From: Paenibacillus bovis
Lineage (GTDB): Bacteria > Bacillota > Bacilli > Bacillales > Bacillaceae_C
Assembly (NCBI GenBank): GCA_007679095.1
Contig: VEFU01000014.1
Coordinates: forward strand, 1-64,000
Direction: 5' to 3'
Length of the DNA: 64,000 bases
Shown here piece after piece: positions 44,264 to 52,817 of this stretch. Numbering within the stretch: the first letter of the stretch is position 1; each line of letters begins with the position of its first letter. Made by a program: the position numbers and the translations under genes. The notes beneath the pieces are model-generated. The model was given only the letters and a program-made list of their open reading frames with translations. It did not search any database and had not been told where the DNA came from.

Positions 44264-45121
44264 TCAAACAACATTTTTAAGGGATGAAATTCTATATTCT
44301 ACTGGACTTAAATAGCCAAGTGAACTGTGCATACGGATATTGTTGTACCAATTTACATAATCGAAAAGTTCAAGAGATAGTTGTTCAAGGGTTTGAAAAT
44401 GTCTGCCGTTAATTAATTCAGTTTTTAAAATCTTAAATGTAGCTTCTGCCACCGCATTATCATAGGGATTTCCTTTATCACTTAAAGAGCGTTTAATCTG
44501 AAATTTACTTAATAACTCATCGATTTCAACGTTTTTAAACTCAGATCCTCGATCGGTATGAAACATTTTAATTTTCCCTAATGGTTGCTTGATCGACTTG
44601 AAGGCACGTTGAACTAGAGCTGCGTCTTTACGCTTTCCAGCGCTATAACCAACTACTTCTCGATTATATAAATCTAGTAAAAAACAAACGTAATTCCATT
44701 CACTTCCTACTCTTACATACGTTAAATCACTAACTAAAATGGTCATTTCTTTATCAACTTGAAATTCACGATTTAGCACGTTTTGAACAGACTCTTCATT
44801 TGGTGGTGATGTCATTGGCTTATAGGATGGTTGTGCATATGTAGATTGAATCCCCAACTCATCCATTAATCGACCAATACGGCGTCTAGAAGCTGTTAAA
44901 CCCAACTTAGCCAGGCCTTTTTTTATCTTTCGAGTGCCGTATACCCGGCGATTGTTATTAAATATTTCTAGGATTTTCTCTTTTAACACTTTCTCTTCTT
45001 CCATCTTTTCTTGTTCATTTTGAGCTGCTACTTTTGTATCGTAATAAAAGGTGCTACGGGAGATTTGTAGGACTTCGCACATTGCTGATACTGAATATTT
45101 ATGACTGTTTCTCTTTATCAC
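44264..45121 (-). CDS. IS3-family transposase OrfB (DDE integrase core)
   Basis: This 285-aa protein has the HTH_21-like N-terminus (NRRVYGTRKIKKGLAKLG) and the rve integrase core. The catalytic triad is Asp in LVSDLTYV, Asp in FHTDRGSEF and Glu in NAVAEATFK. It is expressed mainly as an OrfAB fusion by -1 frameshifting near the OrfA end in this family. The ORF is intact, so the element may be active. Confidence 0.92.
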   Translation of the reverse strand: MIKRNSHKYSVSAMCEVLQISRSTFYYDTKVAAQNEQEKMEEEKVLKEKILEIFNNNRRVYGTRKIKKGLAKLGLTASRRRIGRLMDELGIQSTYAQPSYKPMTSPPNEESVQNVLNREFQVDKEMTILVSDLTYVRVGSEWNYVCFLLDLYNREVVGYSAGKRKDAALVQRAFKSIKQPLGKIKMFHTDRGSEFKNVEIDELLSKFQIKRSLSDKGNPYDNAVAEATFKILKTELINGRHFQTLEQLSLELFDYVNWYNNIRMHSSLGYLSPVEYRISSLKNVV

Positions 45122-45123
45122 AT

Positions 45124-45405
45124 CTATTTTCGTCCCATGATCAGCGCGGCTTGCTTTAAAATATCGACTTCCATTTCTAACTGCTTATTTCTTTTTCTTA
45201 ATTCAATTAATTCTTGCTCCTCTGGAGTACGGTTATCCTTTGCTTTAAAGGATCCAGACTGTTGAAACTGAGCAATCCATCTGTCTAATGCAGAGGGAGT
45301 TAATTCATATTCGTCCACGATGGATTGGCGGGTTTTTCCGCTTTCATATAATGCAACCACTTGTTTTTTAAACTCGGTTGAAAAGGTTCGTCTTTTTTTA
45401 GGCAT
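45124..45405 (-). CDS. IS3-family transposase OrfA
   Basis: This 93-aa protein has a helix-turn-helix (FKKQVVALYESGKTRQSIVD through SALDRWIAQF) and a C-terminal leucine zipper (QELIELRKRNKQLEMEVDIL). It binds the IS ends and is in a different frame from OrfB, with only a two-base gap. Confidence 0.92.
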   Translation of the reverse strand: MPKKRRTFSTEFKKQVVALYESGKTRQSIVDEYELTPSALDRWIAQFQQSGSFKAKDNRTPEEQELIELRKRNKQLEMEVDILKQAALIMGRK

Positions 45406-45555
45406 GGTAGATTCTCCTCACTTATTGTGTATTATTCTACTAGCCCTTATCTTTATTGTCTAACTAAGTGTAACCTATCCAAATCAACTAAAGCTGTAAC
45501 TGAGACATTTGAATCCACGTTTATTTAAACTAGTTCTATATAATTCTTTTATTAA

Positions 45556-46306
45556 TTAATTACTAAATAAATTTATAAATTGGTGATATTGATTAGATAC
45601 AGCCATTTCATAAGCAGATTTTGTTCCATATTCGCCTTCCAAATAAGGGTCAGCACCATTATCAAACAAATACGAAACTACTTTAGGACTATTCGTCCAA
45701 ACAGCTTGAGCTAAAATTGTATATCCATTAACCAATACTGTATTTGGATCTACTCCTGCATTTATTAATTCATCTAACTTCTTAATGTCGTCATTTTGAA
45801 TTGCTTCTGATAGAACATTTCTTATGTCACTTTCAGATGGATATTTTTGTCTTAATAAAGCATACTGGTAATTTTCTTCTGAAATTCTTTCAGCAACGAC
45901 GTATTCATGAATACCCGTAGAAGCCAATATTTCTTCGGTTACTTTATCTTCTATATTTGCAACAATAGAAAATCGGTCCTCATCGATAAATGTGATTTCT
46001 AATTCAAATTTATTTCCATCATCAAAAATGAAAGTTATGTTATAAGGGGATTCACTCCAATCCACTCGATATTCTGCATACATTACTCCATTAGGTGCAT
46101 TCCTAGGTAATATAAATTGAACTGTATTATCTTCCATAAATGAAAATATTAATCCCATATCTCCTGTCTCTAAACTATAATTTGCCCAATATCCTTTCAG
46201 CAATTGTTTAGGATCACTAGGTTCAAATGATACCTTTTCTAAGGAGTTATTTATTTCATTAACTTTATGTTTATTATGTACACCGTATGATGTTAGTATA
46301 GTTCCA
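45556..46306 (-). pseudogene. Ankyrin-repeat protein cut by an IS3 insertion
   Basis: The C-terminal part has two or three ankyrin repeats (DDIKKLDELINAGVDPNTVL, then NGYTILAQAVWTNSPKVVSY). The N-terminal part, after a lost membrane or signal segment, is a beta domain (YRVDWSESPYNITFIFDDG). The frame continues upstream past the TTG at 46203 as SYGVHNKHKVNEINNSLEKV, right to the IS end at 46307. The real start was therefore removed. A product from 46203 could still form but would lack the export signal. Confidence 0.65.
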
Positions 46307-46359
46307 TGGACACAGCTTAGTTAAGTCGCTACAATCATTAACTAAGGAGGATGTGTCCT

Positions 46360-46626
46360 ATGAAGCAAAGAAATTTTAATGATGATTTCAAAAAAACAGT
46401 AGTTGACCTATATCATTCTGGCAGTTCAGTGAAAGACTTAAGCAGCGAATATGGCGTATCAGAAGTAACTATCTATAAATGGATTAAGCACTTTACTCCT
46501 ATTGAAGGGCCTCAGGGTAAGGAGATCACTCCGAAAGAAATTGATGCCATTCAAAAGGAAAACCTTCGACTTAAACAGGAGCTCGAAATTTTAAAAAAGG
46601 CTATGGCCATATTCGCAAGAAAGTAA
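46360..46626 (+). CDS. IS3-family transposase OrfA
   Basis: This 88-aa protein has a helix-turn-helix (SSVKDLSSEYGVSEVTIYKW) and leucine-zipper end (LKQELEILKKAMAIFARK). The ATG at 46360 follows AAGGAGG. The heptamer AAAAAAG at 46593-46599 is the expected -1 slippery site; reading after the slip continues into the OrfB frame without a stop. Confidence 0.9.
   Translation: MKQRNFNDDFKKTVVDLYHSGSSVKDLSSEYGVSEVTIYKWIKHFTPIEGPQGKEITPKEIDAIQKENLRLKQELEILKKAMAIFARK
46593..46599 (+). other. Programmed -1 frameshift heptamer
   Basis: A-AAA-AAG in the OrfA frame. After slipping, the -1 frame reads GYGHIRKKVSDAELTEFIEE into OrfB, giving the OrfAB fusion. Confidence 0.75.
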
Positions 46627-46685
46627 GTGACGCTGAACTTACAGAATTCATTGAAGAACATAAAGTCGATTACCCAGTTAAGAAA

Positions 46686-47501
46686 ATGTGTGAAACACTT
46701 GGTATCCCTAAAAGTTCTTACTATCAATCGTTTAATAAAATCGAATCCAATAGAGATCGTGAAAATCGAGAATTAACCGAAAAAATTAAAGAAATTCATA
46801 TGGAAAGCAAAAGACGATACGGAGCACCAAAAATTCATGAACTACTTGGTAAAAAGGGCTATAAAGTTAGTATTAAACGTGTTCAGCGATTAATGTCAGA
46901 CGCTGGCATTCGTTCGATCACAGTTCAGAAGTTTCGTCCTACCCCAAGTAAAGAAAAAGTAGTAGAACGTGAAAACATCTTGAAAAGGGACTTTTCAACT
47001 ACTACTATCAACGAAAAGTGGGTTGGTGACATTACGTATATTCATACACTAAAAGATGGATGGTGCTATTTAGCATCTGTATTAGATTTGCATTCAAAAA
47101 AGGTTATCGGTTATTCTTTTTCACGTTCTATGACTACAGAATTGATAGAAAAGGCTTTAGAAAATGCGTATATCACACAAAATCCAAATGAAGGTGTAAT
47201 CTTTCATTCAGACTTAGGTTCACAGTATACAAGTGATGACTTTGCCAAAAAAATACAATCTTACCACATGACACATTCCTTTAGTTATAAGGGTAGCCCT
47301 TATGACAATGCTTGTATAGAGTCATTTCATGCGATCTTGAAAAAAGAAGAAGTGAACCATGTTCAATATATAGATTTTGAAACGGCAAGAATAGCGTTAT
47401 TTGAATATATCGAAGGCTGGTATAACCGCAAAAGGATTCATGGCAGACTTGGCTATAAAACTCCACAAGAGGTAGAAAACAGTATTAGGCTTTCAGCGTA
47501 G
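46686..47501 (+). CDS. IS3-family transposase OrfB (DDE integrase core)
   Basis: This 271-aa protein has RRYGAPKIHELLGKKGYKVS (HTH_21) and the rve core with Asp in VGDITYIH, Asp in FHSDLGSQY and Glu in ACIESFHA. It is complete. It is a different group from the element at 44.2 kb: the two proteins share only family motifs. Confidence 0.93.
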   Translation: MCETLGIPKSSYYQSFNKIESNRDRENRELTEKIKEIHMESKRRYGAPKIHELLGKKGYKVSIKRVQRLMSDAGIRSITVQKFRPTPSKEKVVERENILKRDFSTTTINEKWVGDITYIHTLKDGWCYLASVLDLHSKKVIGYSFSRSMTTELIEKALENAYITQNPNEGVIFHSDLGSQYTSDDFAKKIQSYHMTHSFSYKGSPYDNACIESFHAILKKEEVNHVQYIDFETARIALFEYIEGWYNRKRIHGRLGYKTPQEVENSIRLSA

Positions 47502-47509
47502 TCACTAGA

Positions 47510-47640
47510 CATCGCTTGTGCACCGCTTTACATGGAGGGCGGGCATGATAGCCTTGTCTGGCGATGCCGATGGTGTGCCATCTGGTTTCTCGGCAGGACG
47601 ATCATGCCCGCGGAGGCTCCATGTCAAGCGCCTTGGCCCA
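47510..47640. repeat. Nested inverted repeat in the IS tail
   Basis: ACATGGAG...CTCCATGT and CGGGCATGAT...ATCATGCCCG lie around 47541-47623 and nest inside each other, with GCTTG/CAAGC outside. The stretch is clearly richer in G and C than its surroundings, and no gene is seen. Confidence 0.65.
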
Positions 47641-47693
47641 ACCCATTTTTCTCAGGACAGGCATCGAATTTAAACTTAACTTTTTTGTGTCCA

Positions 47694-47817
47694 AAATATT
47701 GACGTAGATCCAGTATGAATTACTTTCTTCCAATATTATATTAACTAAATACCAAACTACACCAAGAGCTAAAATATTAAGTAGCGCTAGAATTACTACT
47801 AGTAATTTTTTTTTCAT
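47694..47817 (-). pseudogene. N-terminal fragment of a membrane protein cut by the IS
   Basis: From ATG at 47817 the frame reads MKKKLLVVILALLNILALGV and a few more membrane residues, then EESNSYWIYVNI, where the IS right end starts (47693). The rest of the ORF, ending MEPPRA, is IS sequence. It is either the missing start of the ankyrin gene on the other side of the IS or a different gene; joining the two sides does not restore a single frame directly. Confidence 0.6.
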
Positions 47818-47976
47818 TTAAGTCAAATCTCCAAAAAAGTCAATATTTATTTAGTCTTTAAATCCATTCTTAGGTGATATACACATGATTTATTATTAAA
47901 AAGCCTTAACAGCTTTTTGATTAAGCTGTATATAAAGATATCAATCAAAGGTATTTGTTATGATTCATAAATCTTA

Positions 47977-48228
47977 CTATGTAAATGTTCTTTTCGATGC
48001 GACAAAGTTATTGTCTATATGTAACTCTATTAAGTAATATAATAGCCTACTTTTACAAATTACCCTCACATTTTTTCCATCTAATTTTCCTTTAACAGAT
48101 GTACCAAATGGAGTCACTAGAGTATGCTTATCTTGAAAGACACCATTAATCAATAGCTTATTGCCCATGCCATCTTCCTCATAACTTATTATGTTGCCTT
48201 CATATAAGAATTCAGTTTTTTTCCCCAA
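47977..48228 (-). CDS. Small beta-rich protein, unknown
   Basis: This 83-aa protein starts at TTG behind GGAAGG and reads FLYEGNIISYEEDGMGNKLL, then LVTPFGTSVKGKLDGKNVRV, suggesting a small beta barrel. No family is recognised. It lies in a minus-strand row of immunity-like orphan genes. Confidence 0.5.
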   Translation of the reverse strand: MGKKTEFLYEGNIISYEEDGMGNKLLINGVFQDKHTLVTPFGTSVKGKLDGKNVRVICKSRLLYYLIELHIDNNFVASKRTFT

Positions 48229-48451
48229 TGATTCCTTCCTTTCTATTTAAATTATACTAACTTTCAGCCCTACTATTTAAATACATTTGATTTTTTGAGA
48301 TAACCTTATTCCGCTAAATAACACAACCAAATTATCATCTTTTCTTATCATGTGATGTTCATCAAACCTAGTTTACTTCCGAACCTCGGAAACCATAGAA
48401 CAATCCTTTCAACTATAAAAAATAATACTCAATCTTTTCACTTATTCTTTT

Positions 48452-49060
48452 TTACATAATTCCTGTTAATTCTTTAACCTGTTTACCATTTTCAAACTGA
48501 TATTTACAGTTACCATTCTCAGCATATTGATGAACAATTCTACCAGTGCCATGAAATTTGCCATCTTTCCATTCACCTTCATAAGCTAGGATGTCAGAGT
48601 TTTTATAATAAGCTCTTCCATAACCATTAGGCTTCCCATCTTGCAAATCTCCTATATAATCAGCTTCCTCAATGAATTGTCCATATATTTCTTCATTAAT
48701 TGGTACAACCTTTACTTTTTCTTTTCTATATTCTAACTGCGGTATCCATTTATAATTTATATCCATTTCACTTAATTTTTTCTCAAATACAATTTCTTCT
48801 CCACTAAACAATTTACTTTTCGTTAATTTAATAACATCTCCCGGCTTAACTATTGCAATTGGAGTAACAGCAACACTAGTTGATAATGTTCTACAGTTGA
48901 ATTTATTATTTATATAGACTTTCAAACCGGATGGAACTTCAAATGTCGGAATTAAAAAAGCACCTTCATTTATTTTCAATTTATGTACCCCTCTCGTCAT
49001 TGTAATTACCCTATAAAATATTGCTATAGGATCTCTTTTTATATCGGTAATTTTACCCAT
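48452..49060 (-). CDS. MORN-repeat protein
   Basis: This 202-aa protein has C-terminal MORN-type repeats (YIGDLQDGKPNGYGRAYYKN, YEGEWKDGKFHGTGRIVHQY) preceded by a beta-rich domain (IAIVKPGDVIKLTKSKLFSG). MORN repeats often bind lipids or proteins. No good ribosome site precedes 49060; an in-frame ATG at 49000 behind AGGGTAA is an alternative start. The function is unknown. Confidence 0.65.
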   Translation of the reverse strand: MGKITDIKRDPIAIFYRVITMTRGVHKLKINEGAFLIPTFEVPSGLKVYINNKFNCRTLSTSVAVTPIAIVKPGDVIKLTKSKLFSGEEIVFEKKLSEMDINYKWIPQLEYRKEKVKVVPINEEIYGQFIEEADYIGDLQDGKPNGYGRAYYKNSDILAYEGEWKDGKFHGTGRIVHQYAENGNCKYQFENGKQVKELTGIM

Positions 49061-49299
49061 TTCTTTAGTTTTGACAGTCTTTTACATAGGTTAAGGAGAG
49101 GTGCAATACGAGTCCTACTATAACTACCAAAAGATTTTTAAAGATTAGCATTTCCACGAACTACTCTTTATAAAAAAATCGCTATAACTTGTTAACAATA
49201 AATAGAACAGATTCTTATTAGCCGATGTATTTAGATACGAAAATAAGTTGCTGATGCCCAGTAGGTATATACAAAATATTGAGTTACCTCTATTTGTAA

Positions 49300-50589
49300 T
49301 TATATTTTCTTCATATATTGATTCGTTTTTTGTTGTAATCTCTTTATCTCGCTCTGAAGGGAAAAAGAATGAACACCGCTTTTAGTTATAATTGCCATTA
49401 CATTTGGAAGTAAATCTATGACAAGCATTGACCCTTTTTTAATCGATTCATTTATAGTATTTAATTCTTCTTTTCTATTAGTAAGGTAAGCTACTTCACC
49501 TTTATAACGTCGTTCAATATCTTCCCAAACCGCATTATTAGCTTTAGAACTAACCATTTCTTCCCTTAACTTTTCTATTTTTCCTTTTTTAATACTAAGC
49601 TTCTGATCGATTTGAGATATCACTTTTCTTATCAAGTCATCCATCGCTTCATTCATTTCTTTCTCTTGCTTTTTAGAGAATGCTCGTCTAATTCCAGTAG
49701 ATAATCTACCACCTTGACTTGCTCCAGCGAATGCTCCAAACATAGCACCAGTGATACCTCCAGCGGGGCCAAACAACATCGTACCAGCTACAATTCCAGC
49801 TTTTTGCCCTAATGCTCCTAATACTACTCTTGAAGATGTATCGCTCACTATGTTAAACACAGCTTGATTAATTGCCACATTATCTTTCCAGACCCTTTTA
49901 ATGTTATAAATAGAACTAACGCCTGCTGCAATCCACGGAATCTCAAAATCTAATAAATCATCCGCATGTGTTATTGTCGTAGATGTAGCATCTATTACTT
50001 CATCTCTTGAAATATTAGATACATATACATTGGGATTTCCTTCAAAGTATGGTGCAAGTTCTTCATTCACATAAACTGGAATGTCTGGATATGTTTCCAG
50101 ATGTTCTCTTACACCGTCTGGATTAGCTAAATTTTTCACTTGAAAGGGCTGACCATCAACTAATATATCCCAGCTCGGATTATTCGAGTCTTCGGGAAAT
50201 TCTACGTCATGCCCCTTGGCTTGTAATTCAGCAGCTATCATTTGTTCCGCAACATATCCTTGTAGCTGGGCCATATCACCAGTTAAAACCGTTGTATCAA
50301 TTTGACTTGAGAACTGACTTAACGTAAATAGAGATGACAAATCTTCTGTTCTAGCAAAATCAAGTCCTGTCACTACAGTCGGATTAATCATAACAAGATC
50401 ATAAATAAACTCACCGGCACTTACTGTTGAAATTGCAGCCGTCTGTTTTAGTTGTTCCGGAGTACCAAACAACATTGTTTGCAGTCTATTTTGCTTTTGA
50501 GACTTTTCTTCTTCGACTGCGCAATGTAGAGCATCTTCATACATCCCGTTTTTCCAATAATCCCAGAATTGTTTATTCGATATACTCAT
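49300..50589 (-). CDS. Membrane-inserting PD-(D/E)xK nuclease-like protein
   Basis: This 429-aa protein has three parts. Residues 105-160 hold a nuclease-like motif set: Glu115 (GYVAEQMIAAELQAKG), Asp141 (SWDILVDG) and Gln150-Val-Lys152 (QPFQVKN), the E-D-QxK pattern of PD-(D/E)xK enzymes. Residues 254-294 are a glycine-rich, hydrophobic, zipper-like segment (GTMLFGPAGGITGAMFGAF). The rest is coiled coil. The ATG at 50589 follows GAGGGG and lies 4 bases after the upstream stop, so the pair is one operon. I know no named family for the whole protein. Confidence 0.7.
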   Translation of the reverse strand: MSISNKQFWDYWKNGMYEDALHCAVEEEKSQKQNRLQTMLFGTPEQLKQTAAISTVSAGEFIYDLVMINPTVVTGLDFARTEDLSSLFTLSQFSSQIDTTVLTGDMAQLQGYVAEQMIAAELQAKGHDVEFPEDSNNPSWDILVDGQPFQVKNLANPDGVREHLETYPDIPVYVNEELAPYFEGNPNVYVSNISRDEVIDATSTTITHADDLLDFEIPWIAAGVSSIYNIKRVWKDNVAINQAVFNIVSDTSSRVVLGALGQKAGIVAGTMLFGPAGGITGAMFGAFAGASQGGRLSTGIRRAFSKKQEKEMNEAMDDLIRKVISQIDQKLSIKKGKIEKLREEMVSSKANNAVWEDIERRYKGEVAYLTNRKEELNTINESIKKGSMLVIDLLPNVMAIITKSGVHSFSLQSEIKRLQQKTNQYMKKI

Positions 50590-50593
50590 ACTG

Positions 50594-52198
50594 TTACCCC
50601 TCTTCACTCGTTGGCAATAGTTGTTGTGAAGATGCACTTAAATGTTCGAGTCCATAATTCTGCTTTTCCATTGCCTTAATATCCTGCCTAATACTGCTCT
50701 GGTTTTGATTAACTTGCTTTAATAAAGATTCCAGACTATTTTTATATGTCATTTTCTCATTCTTAGATTGGCGTAATTCTCTAAGATTGCATTTACTAGC
50801 TTGAATCCTTTCCCGTTCTATTTGTTTGAAAGAACTAGTTGATTTTAATACATCTTCAACCATTAAATATAGATACTTATTCATTTTTTTCTCTTCGCTT
50901 TTAATATCAAATGTTGTACCCAAATTTGAAAATTTATTCCCTATTCTCCTGAAAAAACTATCATTCACAGCATCTACTTTTTTCGCCTGCTGTAAAGATT
51001 GTATCCTATCATTAATATACTGGTATTCAATTCTATTCTTTTGAAAATCTCCATTTATCCCTAAATCTTCTAGATTACTAGACTTCAATGCGTAATAAAT
51101 TTGTTTCTTCTCTTCACGTATTTTTTGTTCCTCATTATGTATCGCTGAATTCATATAATTTATTTTTTCTTTTGTTTCCCTAATGTTTCTTTGTAATTTT
51201 AGTCCTTCAGCATGTTCATTTTCTAATTCAATTTGTAACTTGCAATACGCATCGAAACGTCGATTCCATTCGGCTATAAATAAATCGAAAGAAACGTCAT
51301 CCGCTCCCTGACTCATAAAAGGCAGTGTAATTTGCATGACTATAATAGGCATCAGTTTTTTCTTTAATGATTTATTTTGATGGTTCACAAGTAACGCACC
51401 GCCACCTAGAAGTACTGGAACTAGGAATAATGGATTAGCCAACACGGCTATCGTAGATGTTAATCCTGTATAAACACCAAATGGTAAAGTGATACCAAAG
51501 AGGCCAGCAAATGAAGCAAGTAAAGATGTTGCGGTGGTGTAGAAGGCAAACCCACTAACTTCAACAATTATAGCAAATACAATACTTGACCCACTTGTTG
51601 CTATTGCCTTACGAATCATTTCATCCGTTAGATCATCAACACCCAACTTTTCCTTAATTTTTCTTTGCTTTTCTTCAGGTAAACCTTGTATGTATTCATT
51701 AACTTGTGAAGCAAATTTCGTTTGATCATCAATAGTAAAATCCTTGAAACTATTATCAAGTTCATTAAATAGCTTACTCATTTGGAATTTAATCATCTGT
51801 TGTAACTTTGTTGAATTCCATTCATTTTCTGCAAAAGACTTAAATTGTTTATCCTGTTTTAATAATAGCTGATAAACGTCTTTTACAATAAATGTAGATT
51901 GGTCCACAATTTCTTGCTCTAATGTGTATTTCGTTCCTCTTAATTTCAATAACCTTGTTATTTCAAGAAACAAGTCGACCTGAAGAACTTGATCTTCTAC
52001 ATTTCTAAGCTTATTTACTTCTTGCTCTAAATGGTATGTAAAGTTATCACTTTCTTCTTTAGATAACTTAGATATAACATCTTTTGTCTTTGACGATAAA
52101 AGATGACCGATATTCGTTTTCAGTAATAATGCATAGACCATTCTAAGATCTGTTCCTTTTAATGTAACTATGCTGTTAGCTAATATCTGTCCATCCAA
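50594..52198 (-). CDS. Large coiled-coil protein with hydrophobic hairpin (partner of the nuclease-like gene)
   Basis: This 534-aa protein is mostly charged helix. A central hydrophobic region (about residues 190-265) contains SGSSIVFAIIVEVSGFAFYT and then LFGITLPFGVYTGLTSTIAV, NPLFLVPVLLGGGALLV. This hairpin recalls YaaW-type membrane-associated proteins. Long coiled coils follow (about 300-520). TTG at 52198 is preferred because AGGAG lies 8 bases before it; the ATG at 52231 overlaps the promoter palindrome. Function unknown; a membrane-linked sensor or effector is a guess. Confidence 0.6.
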   Translation of the reverse strand: MDGQILANSIVTLKGTDLRMVYALLLKTNIGHLLSSKTKDVISKLSKEESDNFTYHLEQEVNKLRNVEDQVLQVDLFLEITRLLKLRGTKYTLEQEIVDQSTFIVKDVYQLLLKQDKQFKSFAENEWNSTKLQQMIKFQMSKLFNELDNSFKDFTIDDQTKFASQVNEYIQGLPEEKQRKIKEKLGVDDLTDEMIRKAIATSGSSIVFAIIVEVSGFAFYTTATSLLASFAGLFGITLPFGVYTGLTSTIAVLANPLFLVPVLLGGGALLVNHQNKSLKKKLMPIIVMQITLPFMSQGADDVSFDLFIAEWNRRFDAYCKLQIELENEHAEGLKLQRNIRETKEKINYMNSAIHNEEQKIREEKKQIYYALKSSNLEDLGINGDFQKNRIEYQYINDRIQSLQQAKKVDAVNDSFFRRIGNKFSNLGTTFDIKSEEKKMNKYLYLMVEDVLKSTSSFKQIERERIQASKCNLRELRQSKNEKMTYKNSLESLLKQVNQNQSSIRQDIKAMEKQNYGLEHLSASSQQLLPTSEEG

Positions 52199-52216
52199 TA
52201 GAAACACTCCTACGAT

Positions 52217-52246
52217 TCGTATATAGTACAATTATACTATATACGA
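52217..52246 (-). promoter_or_regulatory. 30-bp palindrome containing the -10 box
   Basis: TCGTATATAGTA (52217-52228) and TACTATATACGA (52235-52246) are perfect 12-bp arms around a 6-bp centre. On the minus strand TATAAT overlaps the centre; no good -35 is seen. A repressor bound here would block the two-gene operon. Confidence 0.65.
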
Positions 52247-52281
52247 TTAGGAATTTGAGTTCATATCGGAATTTTATAACA

Positions 52282-52336
52282 TAAAAAAAGGCGTAATAGA
52301 ACCCCACCAATATACTGGCAAGTTTATATTACGCTA
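52282..52336 (-). terminator. Terminator at the end of the ABC-3C side
   Basis: GCGTAATA (52291-52298) pairs with TATTACGC (52327-52334); an A7 run at 52283-52289 forms the minus-strand U-tract. Transcripts from 52.8 kb would read through repeat copy 3 to reach it. Confidence 0.7.
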
Positions 52337-52412
52337 ATAATTCTTTAATTAGTTAGAACAACTGATAAATTTAGTTCAAAAGACTCTTAATTTTTATAGC
52401 ATCTGTTACCGG

Positions 52413-52559
52413 CATGCCGCCCGTAAGTTGAGAGTGTGTTACATCGTTAATAAGAGGTGCATCAAGTGCGGTAAATCAACGTTTTGGATGTTACTTACTG
52501 CAACATCTTTAACGGGGATTTACCGTTTATTATTGGATTGCGTTAGCAAAATGTTAGCA
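52413..52559 (+). repeat. 147-bp structured repeat, copy 3
   Basis: Begins CATGCCGCCCGTAAGTTGAG and ends GGATTGCGTTAGCAAAATGT plus TAGCA. CGGTAAATC (52469-52477) pairs with GATTTACCG (52517-52525), enclosing GATGTT/AACATC. It lies just downstream of the ABC-3C operon. Bases 52560-52817 hold nothing recognisable. Confidence 0.85.
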
Positions 52560-52817
52560 TGTACTACTAACATTTTTAATTGGACAATTGACTACTTTAA
52601 CTTTAAAAGGCAAAGCATTCAAACCTACAAAATTTGTAGATAAGTCATAATGTATATTTAAAGTATTTACTTATTTAATCTTGGCATTAAAATACCTACG
52701 CACCGTTCACTTTATAATTATTAGTTAAACTTAACACAGAATTTAATAATTTATGAGAATAACAAATAAATAATATCCTTCTTATATATCTTTAAGATAA
52801 ATTTTTATACTATTATT

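Larger units (their letters stand above)
44245..45485 (-). mobile_element. IS3-family element (IS150-like), intact
   Basis: Two overlapping-phase ORFs (OrfA 45405-45124, OrfB 45121-44264) give a complete IS3 transposase. Imperfect terminal inverted repeats are visible: GTCAACACTAAATCAAACAA at the left and the complement of TTGTCTAACTAAGTGTAAC at the right. The exact borders and target duplication could not be fixed by eye, so coordinates are approximate. Confidence 0.75.
46307..47693 (+). mobile_element. IS3-family element with structured 3' tail
   Basis: The element is 1387 bp. TGGACACAGCTTAGTTAAG at 46307 and the complement of CTTAACTTTTTTGTGTCCA at 47693 form the inverted ends. OrfA and OrfB lie between. 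Between OrfB and the right end is about 190 bp of GC-richer, non-coding sequence with nested inverted repeats (CGGGCATGAT/ATCATGCCCG and ACATGGAG/CTCCATGT). No target duplication is seen at the flanks, so recombination or deletion followed insertion. Confidence 0.85.

Noticed and set aside
47602-47693. C-terminal part of the 71-aa ORF at the IS right end
   Set aside because: It reads through IS terminal sequence; only 47694-47817 is from the disrupted gene.
52217-52246. Palindrome considered as a LexA (SOS) box
   Set aside because: It lacks the CGAAC-N4-GTTCG format of Bacillus LexA sites.
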